From assembly GCF_013248965.1 (NCBI RefSeq), contig NZ_JABRVQ010000004.1:104879-168878 (forward strand): 64,000 nt of DNA, written 5' to 3'. The position numbers and the translations under genes were made by a program. This stretch comes from Psychrobacter okhotskensis. Lineage in GTDB: Bacteria; Pseudomonadota; Gammaproteobacteria; Pseudomonadales; Moraxellaceae. Shown in pieces: positions 27,094 through 36,793 of the stretch. How positions within the stretch are numbered: position 1 is the first letter of the stretch; each line of letters starts with the position of its first letter. Under the pieces are notes generated by a model, which ran no database searches, was not told where the DNA came from, and saw only the letters and a list, made by a program, of their open reading frames with translations.

Positions 27094-27711
27094 TTAAACC
27101 TCACGCTTCTTTTCCAAAAAGAGCATGTCAATCACAATCAGCACCACGCCGATGCAAATACCCATATCGGCAACATTAAAGATAGGATAGTGCCAAACGT
27201 CGGCATAATGCACATGGATAAAGTCGATGACGTGACCATGTAGCAAGCGATCGATTAAATTGCCCAGCGCACCGCCCAATACTAAGGCCAGTCCGATAGA
27301 AAGCAGCTTGGCTTTTCGCGGCGCTTTAACCAAATAGCCGATCAAGAATAATGACATTAATAATGCCAATCCGGAAAAAAACCACTTTTGCCAACCGCCA
27401 GCATCAGCCAAAAAGCTAAAAGCCGCACCGTAGTTATAAGCCAACGTCCAATTGAGGAATGGCTCAATCACGGGTACTGGCTCATGGAAAGTCAGGTTGG
27501 TTTCAGCCAGCCATTTCGTGCCTTGATCGATGATAAGTACGACCAGCGACAGCAAATACCATACAAAAGCACGACTGCCATTAGCAATCATTTTTGGCGT
27601 TTTGGTCAAGCGACTTCTCGGCGTCGTTGAGTTCCCTATTGTTGCATGCGCAGGTTTAGGCGAATTATCGACGTCAGTAGGTGGCAGATTGTTTTTTGAT
27701 GAATTAGGCAT
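27094..27711 (-). CDS. lspA: Lipoprotein signal peptidase (signal peptidase II)
   Basis: LspA is the inner-membrane aspartyl protease that removes signal peptides from prolipoproteins. Motifs are [27 protein letters not shown], and the two active-site Asp regions GALGNLIDR and FNVADM. Four membrane helices follow a ~40-residue polar N-terminal extension ([14 protein letters not shown]...), longer than in E. coli. ATG 27711 overlaps the ileS stop by 8 bp, indicating translational coupling; the frame is open further upstream inside ileS, but those residues belong to the ileS zinc-finger DNA. Two lipoproteins encoded in this window are expected substrates. Confidence 0.94.
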   Translation of the reverse strand: MPNSSKNNLPPTDVDNSPKPAHATIGNSTTPRSRLTKTPKMIANGSRAFVWYLLSLVVLIIDQGTKWLAETNLTFHEPVPVIEPFLNWTLAYNYGAAFSFLADAGGWQKWFFSGLALLMSLFLIGYLVKAPRKAKLLSIGLALVLGGALGNLIDRLLHGHVIDFIHVHYADVWHYPIFNVADMGICIGVVLIVIDMLFLEKKREV

Positions 27712-30565
27712 AGTGGCGCACCTCGCCATTGCCTGCGACATTGGTGACGCAGCGGGCACATAGTTCAGGGTGTGCGCTATCGGTACCGATGTCATTACGG
27801 ATATGCCAGCAGCGTACACATTTAGTGCCAGTCGCAGCGCTAATATTGACCACTAAGTCTGCCGCTTCTTTGGTGCTGTTCTCGGCTTGCTCTGCTGCGT
27901 CATTCTGACTAGCAGCAGGTGCAGCGCTCATTGGCTTCAAAGTCGCATTGCTGGTAATCAAGACAAAACGCAGCTCTTCACTGAGCTTAGCTAAGCTTTC
28001 ATACATCGCCCCATCGGCGTATAAGTCAACGTCAGCAGATAAGTTAGCGTTGATGATTTTTTCGCCGCGCGCCGTTTCGATATGTTTATTAACGATATCT
28101 TTTGCTTGCATAATACGTTGCCAGTCATCGGTACTGATAGCACTTAGCTCAAACTCTGGAAAGGTATACCATTCTTCAGTAAACACATAGCCTGCTTCGT
28201 TGCCGTTTTTACCTTGCAATACTTCCCACGCTTCTTGGGCGGTAAATGACAAAATCGGCGTAATCCAGCGAATCAATGCTTGGGCAATATGATAAATAGC
28301 CGTTTGCGCGGAGCGACGTGGCTGTCCATCCGTTTGGGTCGTGTACTGACGGTCTTTGATGATATCTAAGTAGAAGCTACCCAAGTCTTGCGAGCAAAAC
28401 GCGGCAATAAGTTGCGTGACTTGGTGGAAGTCCATCGCATCATAGGCGTCGATGATTTGTGCTTGCACGATTTGCGTACGCTCAATGATGAATTTATCAA
28501 GGCTGACCAGCTCATTGATATCAATGCTGTTGGTCATCGGATCGAAATCATCGGTATTGGCAAGCAAAAAACGCAAGGTATTCCGGATACGGCGATACAT
28601 ATCGATTGCGCCTTTAAAGACCGTTTTGCCCGCGCTCATCTCATAACGATAATCGCTCGACGCAATCCACAAACGCAGCATGTCTGCGCCTGTTTTATTG
28701 ATCTCTTCTTGCGGCGTGATGATATTGCCCAGTGATTTACTCATCTTGCGGCCGTTTTCATCGACCACAAAACCATGGGTCAATACTTGCTTGAACGGTG
28801 GGCGCTCGTACATCGCTTCAGAGGTAAGCAGTGACGTCTGGAACCAACCACGATGCTGGTCAGAGCCTTCTAAGTATAGATCAGCGGGATTGGTCAATTC
28901 ATCGCGTTGCTCAAGGACGGCAAAATGCGTCGTGCCCGAGTCAAACCAAACGTCTAAGGTGTCGGTAGATTTATCATAATCAGCCGCTTCTGCACCTAAG
29001 TAATCTTCACAGCTGGCATCAAACCAAGCTTCAACGCCGCCAGCATCGATATTTTTTGCGGCGACTTCCATCAGCTCAAGCGTATTTGGATGCAGCTCGC
29101 CCGTTTCTTTATGAGTGAAAAAGGCAATCGGCACGCCCCAAGTACGCTGGCGTGAGATACACCAATCTGGGCGACCTGTCATCATCGATTCAATACGGTT
29201 TTGACCCCATGCTGGCGTCCAGTTGACGGCTGGGATATCAGCAAGGGCACGCTCACGTAAACCTTTGGTTTCCATATTAATAAACCACTGCGGCGTGGCA
29301 CGGAAGATAATCGGCGACTTATGACGCCAGCAATGCGGATAGCTGTGCTCAATCTTGGTATGGCTAACGAGATGGCCGTTGTCATGTAGGGCGGCGATGA
29401 TTTTTGGATTGGCTTTGTAGATATGCTCGCCCGCAAATACCGCTGCACTGTCTAAATAGACGCCTGTACCGCTCACTGGGTTTTCAACTGGCAAGTCATA
29501 TTTGAGACCAACGATATAATCGTCAAGACCGTGACCCGGTGCGGTATGGACGAGGCCCGTACCGCTATCTGTAGTCACGTGATCGCCTAAAATTAATGGC
29601 ACTTGACGATCTTCAATCAATGGATGCTGGGCGCGTAGACCTTCCAGCTCACGTCCGGATACAGTCGCTAATACGCCTTCATTGCTGAGCTTAAACGCAG
29701 TCAGTGCGCTTTCAACCAAATCAGTCGCTAGTAGGAAGTTGCCTTTTTCGGTCGCCACCACACTATAGTCATGCTCGGGATGTACGGCGATGGCTTGGTT
29801 GGCAGGTAGCGTCCAAGGCGTCGTCGTCCAAATAACGGCTGCGATATTACCATCGATTTCGCTCAATGCGGCAACTTTTTCGGTATCGAGCACATCAAAG
29901 CTAACGTAGATAGCATCTGAGACTTTGTCCTGATATTCAACTTCGGCTTCAGCTAGGGCGGAGCTACAGTCTAAGCACCAATTGACCGGCTTCATACCGC
30001 GAGTCACATGACCGTTGTCATAAATTTTGGCAAGAGCGCGTACGATGTTGGCTTCTTGATGGAAGTTCATCGTCAGATAAGGATTGTCCCAATCACCGAA
30101 TACACCTAGACGCTTGAAGTCTGCCTTCTGTAGCTCAATCTGCGTACTTGCATACTCACGGCATAGACCACGGAATTCAGTCGCAGAGACTTTTTGACCG
30201 ACTTTGCCGACCTTGGCTTCGACCTTTTGCTCGATAGGCAGACCATGACAGTCCCAACCTGGCACATAAGGCGCGTCAAAGCCCGATAAGGTTTTTGACT
30301 TTACGATAATGTCTTTTAATACTTTATTGACCGCATGACCTAAGTGAATCTGACCGTTGGCGTATGGAGGGCCATCGTGCAAAATGTATTTGGTCGCACC
30401 TGTACGCGCCTGACGAATTTTGCCGTACACATCATCCGCTTCCCATGCAGCCAGCCAATCTGGCTCGCGTTTGGCAAGGTTTGCACGCATCGCAAAAGGC
30501 GTGTCGGCAAGGTTTAGCGTGTCTTTATAATCTTGGCTTGGTGTATCAGTGCTTTTATCAGTCAT
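27704..30565 (-). CDS. ileS: Isoleucyl-tRNA synthetase
   Basis: This cytoplasmic class I synthetase charges tRNA-Ile. It has the HIGH-type motif [17 protein letters not shown], the editing domain ([33 protein letters not shown]), the class I loop KMSKSLGN and a C-terminal zinc finger (CVRCWHIR...CARC). The length of 953 residues is that of the bacterial, non-eukaryote-like, type. It is the first gene of an ileS-lspA unit with an 8-bp overlap. The gene before it is unrelated, so ribF, often found upstream, is not here. Confidence 0.97.
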   Translation of the reverse strand: MTDKSTDTPSQDYKDTLNLADTPFAMRANLAKREPDWLAAWEADDVYGKIRQARTGATKYILHDGPPYANGQIHLGHAVNKVLKDIIVKSKTLSGFDAPYVPGWDCHGLPIEQKVEAKVGKVGQKVSATEFRGLCREYASTQIELQKADFKRLGVFGDWDNPYLTMNFHQEANIVRALAKIYDNGHVTRGMKPVNWCLDCSSALAEAEVEYQDKVSDAIYVSFDVLDTEKVAALSEIDGNIAAVIWTTTPWTLPANQAIAVHPEHDYSVVATEKGNFLLATDLVESALTAFKLSNEGVLATVSGRELEGLRAQHPLIEDRQVPLILGDHVTTDSGTGLVHTAPGHGLDDYIVGLKYDLPVENPVSGTGVYLDSAAVFAGEHIYKANPKIIAALHDNGHLVSHTKIEHSYPHCWRHKSPIIFRATPQWFINMETKGLRERALADIPAVNWTPAWGQNRIESMMTGRPDWCISRQRTWGVPIAFFTHKETGELHPNTLELMEVAAKNIDAGGVEAWFDASCEDYLGAEAADYDKSTDTLDVWFDSGTTHFAVLEQRDELTNPADLYLEGSDQHRGWFQTSLLTSEAMYERPPFKQVLTHGFVVDENGRKMSKSLGNIITPQEEINKTGADMLRLWIASSDYRYEMSAGKTVFKGAIDMYRRIRNTLRFLLANTDDFDPMTNSIDINELVSLDKFIIERTQIVQAQIIDAYDAMDFHQVTQLIAAFCSQDLGSFYLDIIKDRQYTTQTDGQPRRSAQTAIYHIAQALIRWITPILSFTAQEAWEVLQGKNGNEAGYVFTEEWYTFPEFELSAISTDDWQRIMQAKDIVNKHIETARGEKIINANLSADVDLYADGAMYESLAKLSEELRFVLITSNATLKPMSAAPAASQNDAAEQAENSTKEAADLVVNISAATGTKCVRCWHIRNDIGTDSAHPELCARCVTNVAGNGEVRHYA

Positions 30566-30986
30566 AGAAGGCGTCTTTTAAAATGAGGGTTAGAGGTTGC
30601 GTTTGAAATTCAGGCTTAAGGTTAAATATAATATGGGGTCAAATATTTGATAATCGATGCTAGCCTTTTGCTTAGAAAACGTTGCTTATAACGTGTTGCT
30701 TAAAAGATATAGCTTATAACGTGTTGCTTATAAATAGTTACGTCCATCATAAATGCTAATGAGACGATTGCAACAAAAAATATTTTTAACAGAATAATTA
30801 GAAAAGTGAATATGATAACGGCAGCTATTATATGACAAAATGGGTAGGGTAAAAAGAGCTGACCAGTATCGTCCTGTTTTTAACTAAAACCAATCATTGA
30901 TGTCAGCATAAATACTTTGTCCATTAAAGCATAGGTCTGGCAAGTTTGATTGTCTATTTATTAGATTATACCTAACTGGCTAAGCG
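30566..30986. other. ileS upstream region with short direct repeats
   Basis: This 421-bp AT-rich region should contain the ileS promoter. The word GCTTATAACGTGTTGCTTA occurs twice (30684-30702 and 30712-30730, period 28), with a weaker third part before it. No T-box or other riboswitch pattern was recognised. Confidence 0.55.
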
Positions 30987-31538
30987 CTAAAAAACTTCTG
31001 ACAACCACAAGCGCAATCTAAGCGACCAGAGTGGTTGAATACCGGTCAGCCCTTGCGTCATCTCGCCATCTTTTAGAACCACATAAGAAGGCGTGACTTG
31101 TCCTTGCCAATCGGCAAATATCTCACCTGCTTGATCGTTGACCGTGGTAAAGCGGTAACTATTTTCATTAAGGTAGCGGTGCAGCTCTTGATCTGAGCCA
31201 GACTTAATCGCAATGGTAACCACTGGATAATTATTTGCCGCTGCAAGCTTGTCTATCGTCGGTGAGGTCACACGACAAATCGGGCACCAAGTCCCCCAAA
31301 AGTATATCAGGGCCGGTTTATCCTCACTCAGCGCTGCTAAGTCAATGCTTTGACCTTGATAGTCGGTCAATTGCAGTTGCGGATTGGCTGGCATGACCGG
31401 TTGTCGCCACCAATTGACTGCGCTATAAATCACCGCAAATATCAAGCCATATAACAGTATGGTCTTAACTATCGACAACGTTCTTTGCTTCGACGTCTTT
31501 TTAGGTGTCTCAATTATCTTTTGGCTATCAGTCGTCAT
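30987..31538 (-). CDS. Membrane-anchored thioredoxin-like protein (TlpA/ScsD type)
   Basis: The 183-residue protein has an N-terminal membrane anchor (about residues 24-43, TILLYGLIFAVIYSAVNWW) and a periplasmic thioredoxin fold with the redox pair in YFWGTWCPICRVTSP and the cis-proline loop QVTPSYVVLKDGE. Proteins like this reduce or oxidise disulfides in exported proteins, for example in copper tolerance (ScsD) or cytochrome c maturation. No scs or ccm genes are adjacent, so the partner is unknown. It appears to be transcribed alone. Confidence 0.87.
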   Translation of the reverse strand: MTTDSQKIIETPKKTSKQRTLSIVKTILLYGLIFAVIYSAVNWWRQPVMPANPQLQLTDYQGQSIDLAALSEDKPALIYFWGTWCPICRVTSPTIDKLAAANNYPVVTIAIKSGSDQELHRYLNENSYRFTTVNDQAGEIFADWQGQVTPSYVVLKDGEMTQGLTGIQPLWSLRLRLWLSEVF

Positions 31539-31616
31539 AGTGTCTGCTTTTTTTGCTTTGGCATAGTCAATCCCCTATAAATTAGATACGCTGTCAGGCT
31601 CGCTCAGTCTACTATA

Positions 31617-31724
31617 TATAGTCAGAGCATTTTTAAACCGCTACGGTGTTACCCGCCCTAGAGGTACTCAATGTACTATCTGCGGTCGGTCGCCTTGTAG
31701 CGATTCTAAAATTCCTTGACTATA
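31617..31724. repeat. TATAGTCA-ended element, type I copy 1
   Basis: This 108-bp element begins TATAGTCAGAGCA and ends TTGACTATA, with a core resembling 36637-36745 (CTACGG.GTTA.CC, TGTACTAT.TGCG.TCGGT.GCCTTGTA). It lies in the gap upstream of the thioredoxin-like gene, flanked by further TA repeats. Confidence 0.75.
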
Positions 31725-31781
31725 TAGTACTTTCATTCGCCTTCCTTACATCTAAATTATCTTGAACCAGCGATAGATAAA

Positions 31782-31811
31782 AATAAACGGCTGAATAGTC
31801 AGCCGTTTATT
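31782..31811 (-). terminator. Terminator after the GNAT-nitrilase gene
   Basis: A perfect 13-bp stem AATAAACGGCTGA / TCAGCCGTTTATT with loop ATAG is followed on the minus strand by TTTATC. Confidence 0.85.
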
Positions 31812-31848
31812 AAAGTATTTTGTTAGAGGGTTTTTTTATACGAATCGC

Positions 31849-33486
31849 CTAAGGCTTTTGCGCGCGATTTTGTAATGGATCACCGATGAGGACGCTACCT
31901 GAATTTTCACGACGCTCTTCGTCGGTTAATTTACTCGCTGGAATTTTGGCTTTTTTCTTCCATTTTAAGCTAAATAAGTCATCACGGCGATCAAGCAAGT
32001 TATGCACCGAGCCTTCGTTACGGACATGAGTGAGCTTATCCAAATTCACATCTGAGAAGAAGACCATTTCGGTATTGGCTGTCGTTTCTGCCATAATCGC
32101 ATCATGCGGAAAAGCAAAATCAGAGGGTGAAAAAATAGAGGACTGTGCGTATTGAATGTCTAAGCTTTCAACTTGCGGTAAATTACCCACTGAGCCGCAT
32201 ATCATCACATAACACTCGTTTTCAATGGCTCGTGCTTGGGCACAGTGACGCACCCGCAAATAGCCGTTTTTGGTATCTGTCCAAAAAGGCACGAACAAAA
32301 TATCCATATCGTCAAGCGCCAACAAGCGTGCAAGCTCAGGGAACTCAATGTCATAGCAGACTAAAATCCCAATACGACCCGCATCGGTATCGAATACTTT
32401 GACCTCGTCGCCACCTTCGATGACCCATGCGCTACGTTCATGCGGGGTAATATGAATCTTGCGCTGCTCTTCAACCGTCCCATCGCGGCGGCAGAGATAA
32501 CTGACATTGTATAGTGTATCGTCTTCGTCCAATAATGGCATAGAGCCGGTGATTACATTGACGTTATAGCTGACTGCCAGATGCGAGACTTCGTTTTTGA
32601 ACCATTCGGTATAACCGGCTAAAAAGCGAATGGCCACGTTTTGATCCGTGGATTCACACAGACCCATCAATGGCGCGTTAAAAAACTCTGGTAAGCAAGC
32701 AAAGTCTGAGTTGTAATCCGCCATAATATCAACGAAGAACTCCACTTGTTGTAGCAGCTCCTCAGGCGATTCAACCTCACGCATTTGCCACTGAATACCA
32801 CCGATACGCACCTCTGATTTACGGGTGTTTGGCTTATAGTCTTGCGGCTCATAATAAATGTTGGCCCATTCAAGTAGCGTCGCAAAACCTTTAGACTGAG
32901 CATCATCTGGCAAATAGGCCGTCAAAATACGTTTAACAATAAAACCGTTGGATAATTGGAAAGATAGGGCAGAGTCGTGGATTTCACGTGACTCGACCGC
33001 ATCGATATATTCGCCAGGGGTCAGGTCTTTGTGATTATGATAATTAGGAATGCGACCACCGGCCAAGATGGCTCGGAAGTTTAACTGGCGGCACAGCTCT
33101 TTACGCGCATCATAAAGACGACGACCCAAACGGTAGCCACGATATTCAGGGTCAATTAGAGCATCCAAGCCATAAATAGCATCGCCTTTTGGATTGTCTC
33201 TAATGATTTCTTTGTGCCCAATCAGGTCATCATAGGTATGCGGGTTAGAGAACTTGGCATAATCAACGCGCATCGATAGCACGATACCAATCAATTGATC
33301 GTGGTCAAATAGGGCAATCTGTCCCTCTGGAAACGCATCAATCAAAGTATGAATAGTAGTCTTCGACCATGCACCGCCCAAGTTCACATATACGCGATCC
33401 ATCAAGGCTTTTAACTGCGGATAATCTTTTTTCTTAATCTCAGCAATCGTGAGGTGAAAGTCGTCTATTTTTTCGATTTTACTCAT
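31849..33486 (-). CDS. GNAT acetyltransferase-nitrilase fusion protein
   Basis: The 545-residue protein joins an N-terminal GNAT domain (about 10-190; GLDALIDPEYRGYRLGRRLY with the acetyl-CoA loop) to a C-terminal carbon-nitrogen hydrolase domain with the nitrilase triad: Glu in CLPEFFNAP, Lys in RKIHITPHER and Cys in ILVCYDIEFPEL. Fusions of this shape are known in many bacteria, but substrates are not established; they may acylate and hydrolyse an amide in sequence. ATG 33486 has AGGAACC upstream and is chosen over a frame 40 codons longer. The gene is single and is ended by a terminator. Confidence 0.9.
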   Translation of the reverse strand: MSKIEKIDDFHLTIAEIKKKDYPQLKALMDRVYVNLGGAWSKTTIHTLIDAFPEGQIALFDHDQLIGIVLSMRVDYAKFSNPHTYDDLIGHKEIIRDNPKGDAIYGLDALIDPEYRGYRLGRRLYDARKELCRQLNFRAILAGGRIPNYHNHKDLTPGEYIDAVESREIHDSALSFQLSNGFIVKRILTAYLPDDAQSKGFATLLEWANIYYEPQDYKPNTRKSEVRIGGIQWQMREVESPEELLQQVEFFVDIMADYNSDFACLPEFFNAPLMGLCESTDQNVAIRFLAGYTEWFKNEVSHLAVSYNVNVITGSMPLLDEDDTLYNVSYLCRRDGTVEEQRKIHITPHERSAWVIEGGDEVKVFDTDAGRIGILVCYDIEFPELARLLALDDMDILFVPFWTDTKNGYLRVRHCAQARAIENECYVMICGSVGNLPQVESLDIQYAQSSIFSPSDFAFPHDAIMAETTANTEMVFFSDVNLDKLTHVRNEGSVHNLLDRRDDLFSLKWKKKAKIPASKLTDEERRENSGSVLIGDPLQNRAQKP

Positions 33487-34023
33487 AAGGTTCCTGTCTT
33501 CGCTGTCAATAAATGTCGTAAAGTTAACGCTGTATGCGCGGTAATAGCCATAGTTATCAGTAGAACTAAAAACTTTTGTGTAACAAAGGCGATAAAAATA
33601 TTCCAATCGACTTATATAATCGTTACAATAATTTATCTTTTTATTTACAATGAGTTATAAAGACCACATCTCATATCAAAGATTTTGATAAGGGTTTTTC
33701 GTAGGTTTGCAAGCGTCTCTATTCAAGAATACTGACCTCATTAGTAGCTGTATCAATCGTACTTGAATAAACTACCTCTGTTCTACTAGTGCCCAAGTTC
33801 TGTCACATCTCTTATTATTTCTGGCTAGTCCCAGTTTGGCTTATTACTGCTGATTTCGATAATCATCATACCAAGGTAGCGGATCAATGACAGTCCCACG
33901 TAGTAAATATTTGCTACGTTTTTGTGAGTCGCTGTCTCTGCTTAGCTTGGAATGAGCTTGGACGTAGTCTTTGTTTTTCTTGTTTTGTTTTGCGGCCTAT
34001 GGGCGGCTTTTTAGGATTATTTT
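33487..34023. other. Divergent region between the nitrilase fusion and the BLUF gene
   Basis: This 537-bp region lies between two divergent genes. It should carry both promoters, but nothing specific was recognised; ORFs here are short and featureless. Confidence 0.5.
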
Positions 34024-34653
34024 ATGACGCCCTTAACGCGCACGGTCGACACATTAGAAACCGTAGAAGATTCCGCACTGATACAATTGGTGTATGTCAG
34101 CAGTATTACCCTCAGTGCACGGCTAAAAGCCTCAATATTCGATGAAGTAGAAGATCATGCTCGCGATCATAATGAGCAGCATGGTATCACTGGTACTTTA
34201 TGTTATGGCAATGGTCATTTTTTACAATGTATCGAAGGCAAGAAATCTGAGGTATTCGACCTGCAAAAACGCATTTTTGCGGATAGCCGTCACAAGAATA
34301 TTGAAGTATTGCTATTGCGAGTCATCAATCAGCGCAGCTTTGTTGATTGGCGCATGCGCTTGTTGTTTTTGGAGCGTTGGTTATGGTCACCAGCGACCAA
34401 GAAACAAGCCGCGCAGTTGTCTCCTTTTTTACCGTTTACCCCGCATGGCTGGACTTCTGAGCGCACCGAGCAGTTTTTACAAATTATCAAAACCTTTGAT
34501 ACGCCGCCACATATAAAAGCCGCCGGTATTACTTACAATGCCTTGGGCAATATGTTTCGCCATATCGCGGCGCCGCACCAAGCGTTTTTAATCGTCCAAG
34601 GTTGTTTGAGTCTATTGTTGATGGTCGCATTGGTACTGCTTTATTTATCATAA
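34024..34653 (+). CDS. BLUF-domain blue-light photoreceptor with C-terminal membrane helix
   Basis: Residues about 18-115 form a flavin-binding BLUF domain. Key positions are present with the right spacing: Tyr24 (QLVYVSS), Asn50 (DHNEQHGITG), Gln68 (GHFLQCIEG), and Trp109/Met111 (FVDWRM). Such proteins sense blue light through hydrogen-bond rearrangement around FAD, and in Acinetobacter a short BLUF protein (BlsA) controls motility and biofilm by binding regulators. Here the C-terminal part has no EAL, GGDEF or other output domain; it ends in one hydrophobic helix (about 182-208, SLLLMVALVLLYL), which suggests a tail-anchored protein. It is a single gene with a terminator shared with the convergent neighbour. 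Confidence 0.88.
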   Translation: MTPLTRTVDTLETVEDSALIQLVYVSSITLSARLKASIFDEVEDHARDHNEQHGITGTLCYGNGHFLQCIEGKKSEVFDLQKRIFADSRHKNIEVLLLRVINQRSFVDWRMRLLFLERWLWSPATKKQAAQLSPFLPFTPHGWTSERTEQFLQIIKTFDTPPHIKAAGITYNALGNMFRHIAAPHQAFLIVQGCLSLLLMVALVLLYLS

Positions 34654-34723
34654 ACATCTTATAGATTAACTACTTTTACGCTTTTAATCTTTTATACAAG
34701 TGATGCATTGCCAGCTTAAGAGC

Positions 34724-34761
34724 AAAAAAGACGCTAAACTTTTCAGTCTAGCGTCTTTTTT
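34724..34761 (+). terminator. Bidirectional terminator
   Basis: A 12-bp stem AAAAAGACGCTA / TAGCGTCTTTTT has T runs on both strands. It serves the BLUF gene and the convergent 2-hydroxyglutarate dehydrogenase gene. Confidence 0.9.
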
Positions 34762-34813
34762 ATACCATAAAAATGGTTTACTTCCTGCTAAACCATCAAT
34801 CAACAGACCCTAA

Positions 34814-36268
34814 TCACATATCAAAAATCTTCCCACGGTTCATGATGTTGTTTGGATCAAATACTTTTTTGACTTCGCGTAAGTAATTAATCTCAGTTTC
34901 GCTGCGGCTATAGTGCAGATAAGGCTTTTTGGTCATGCCAACGCCATGTTCAGCAGAGACTGAACCGCCGTATTTTCGTACCGTCTCAAATACGTATTTA
35001 TTAACGATTTGACATTCTGCAAAGAAGTCATCTTTGCTCATATTTTCTGGCTTTAAGATATTGAGATGCAAATTGCCATCACCAATATGACCGAACCAGC
35101 AGACTTCGAAGTCAGGGTAGTTGCTGCTGACGATGTGATCAATCTCAGAGATAAATTCAGGTACGTAGCTGATTAGTACAGAAACGTCATTCTTATAAGG
35201 GGTAAATACTGAGATGGTCTCAGAGATGTATTCGCGCAGCTTCCACAGCTCTTCTGCTTGCGCGAGACTCTGACTCATCACCCCATCGACCACCCAACCT
35301 TGCTCCATGCAATGCTCAAATATTGCCATGGCTTTATCCATGATCGGCTCGTATGGTGCTTCAAACTCTAGCAGGGTATAAAACTTGGTACGTGATTCAA
35401 ACGGCTCTTGTACTTGACCATGAGCCATCAGCTTATCAATGGCCACATCATCAAAGAACTCAAACGCGGTCAAATCAATTTGTGCTTGAAAGGCAGAGAG
35501 CACATTCATGACATCGTTAAAGCTGTCCATGCCCAGTACCATGACGTTTAAATCTTGCGGCTGACGCTCAAGCTTGATTTGCGCATGAGTCACTAAACCA
35601 AGCGTGCCTTCGCTACCGATAAACAACTGGCGCAAGTCATAACCGGTGGCATTTTTCACCATGCCGCGATTGAGCTGCAAGATATCACCTTTACCGGTGA
35701 CCACAGTCAGGCCCATAATCCATTGACGAGTCATGCCATAACGAATTACCTTGATACCGCCCGCATTGGTGCCGATATTACCGCCCATTTGGCTAGAGCC
35801 TGCCGAAGCAAAGTCGACAGGGTAGTAGAGGTCTTTTGATTCGGCGAATTGTTGCAATTGCTCAGTCACCACGCCCGCTTCAATCTCGACTAAGCGATCA
35901 GCAGGATAGAATTTGCCGATTTGGTTCATCTTATCCATACTGACCACAATCTCACCATTGGCCGCGACCGCGCCAGCAGACAGACCAGTACGACCGCCAC
36001 TTGGCGTCAAGACAACATTGTGCTCATTGGCAAGCAAGACGATGGCTTGCACTTGCTCAGTGGTTTTTGGAAAGACAATGGCAGAGGCGGCAGGCGCGAA
36101 ATGCTTGGTCCAGTCTTTGCCCCAATGTTCTAGGCTTTCGCTATCGGTCTTGATTTGGCTGGCGTCAAATTGATGGCTATCAAGCAGTGTGCGTAAAATA
36201 GTCTGCACGGCGTTGGTATTGTCATTGGTGTCAGGTGTAGGCTGGCTAGATAAAGAGGTCATGGTCAA
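34814..36268 (-). CDS. FAD-dependent D-2-hydroxyglutarate dehydrogenase (GlcD-like)
   Basis: The 484-residue flavoprotein belongs to the FAD-linked oxidases of the D-lactate/D-2-hydroxyglutarate group. FAD-binding features are LTPSGGRTGLSAGAVA, QMGGNIGTNAGGIKVIRYG and GSEGTLGLVTHAQIKL; the C-terminal catalytic part has HIGDGNLHLNIL and SAEHGVGMTKK. It diverges from serA. In Pseudomonas this pairing encodes an enzyme that oxidises the D-2-hydroxyglutarate made by SerA, which pulls the serine pathway forward; I infer the same job here. A D-lactate or glycolate role cannot be excluded from sequence alone. Confidence 0.85.
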   Translation of the reverse strand: MTMTSLSSQPTPDTNDNTNAVQTILRTLLDSHQFDASQIKTDSESLEHWGKDWTKHFAPAASAIVFPKTTEQVQAIVLLANEHNVVLTPSGGRTGLSAGAVAANGEIVVSMDKMNQIGKFYPADRLVEIEAGVVTEQLQQFAESKDLYYPVDFASAGSSQMGGNIGTNAGGIKVIRYGMTRQWIMGLTVVTGKGDILQLNRGMVKNATGYDLRQLFIGSEGTLGLVTHAQIKLERQPQDLNVMVLGMDSFNDVMNVLSAFQAQIDLTAFEFFDDVAIDKLMAHGQVQEPFESRTKFYTLLEFEAPYEPIMDKAMAIFEHCMEQGWVVDGVMSQSLAQAEELWKLREYISETISVFTPYKNDVSVLISYVPEFISEIDHIVSSNYPDFEVCWFGHIGDGNLHLNILKPENMSKDDFFAECQIVNKYVFETVRKYGGSVSAEHGVGMTKKPYLHYSRSETEINYLREVKKVFDPNNIMNRGKIFDM

Positions 36269-36793
36269 ATCTCGGTATGAACGTAGGCGCTATGCATAAA
36301 GGGGATTATTATATCGCTAAATTGATATAACGAAGCGGCTATAACTGTGTTTATATAATAAGAAGGTCGAGAATATGGTTTTTAGTATTCATGAATGTGG
36401 TGGTTGTTCGTGAATGTGGCCTTTAGTATTCATGGATATGCTTATTATATAATGAAATATTTGCGCGCGCATACATGGCATAAATAGTTAAAAAGACAGT
36501 TTAATAAACATTGAACATAATAGTTCACTATAGCATAAAAAGTTTTCAGGCTTGATATCCAATAATTCATCTAATCTGCTAACATCGACGTCGAATTTTG
36601 TGTAAGATATCCGGACTGTTTTCGTTTCATCCATCGTATAGTCAAAGCACTTGTAAATGGTTACGGCGTTAACCTCTCTAAATGTACTAAGTTGTACTAT
36701 TTGCGCTCGGTTGCCTTGTACCCACTTTAAACTGCTTCGACTATAGATTATCCTTCAGATAATTTTATAAGACAATTATAGGACAGTTCTCAT
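36269..36793. other. Divergent region upstream of serA
   Basis: This 525-bp region contains a type I TATAGTCA element (36637-36745), a duplicated phrase around TTTAGTATTCATG (near 36381 and 36422), and otherwise AT-rich DNA. Promoters for the two divergent genes are expected here. Confidence 0.55.
36637..36745. repeat. TATAGTCA-ended element, type I copy 2
   Basis: This 109-bp element starts TATAGTCAAAGCA and ends TGCTTCGACTATA, so the ends form an inverted repeat. The core matches 31617-31724. It lies about 50 bp before the serA start. Confidence 0.75.

Noticed and set aside
27712..27819. N-terminal extension of lspA inside ileS
   Set aside because: This DNA encodes the ileS zinc-finger end in another frame; the overlap start at 27711 is typical for coupled genes.
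30566..30986. T-box or other riboswitch upstream of ileS
   Set aside because: No T-box consensus or specifier-like structure was found; T-boxes are also rare in gammaproteobacteria. Only short direct repeats are present.
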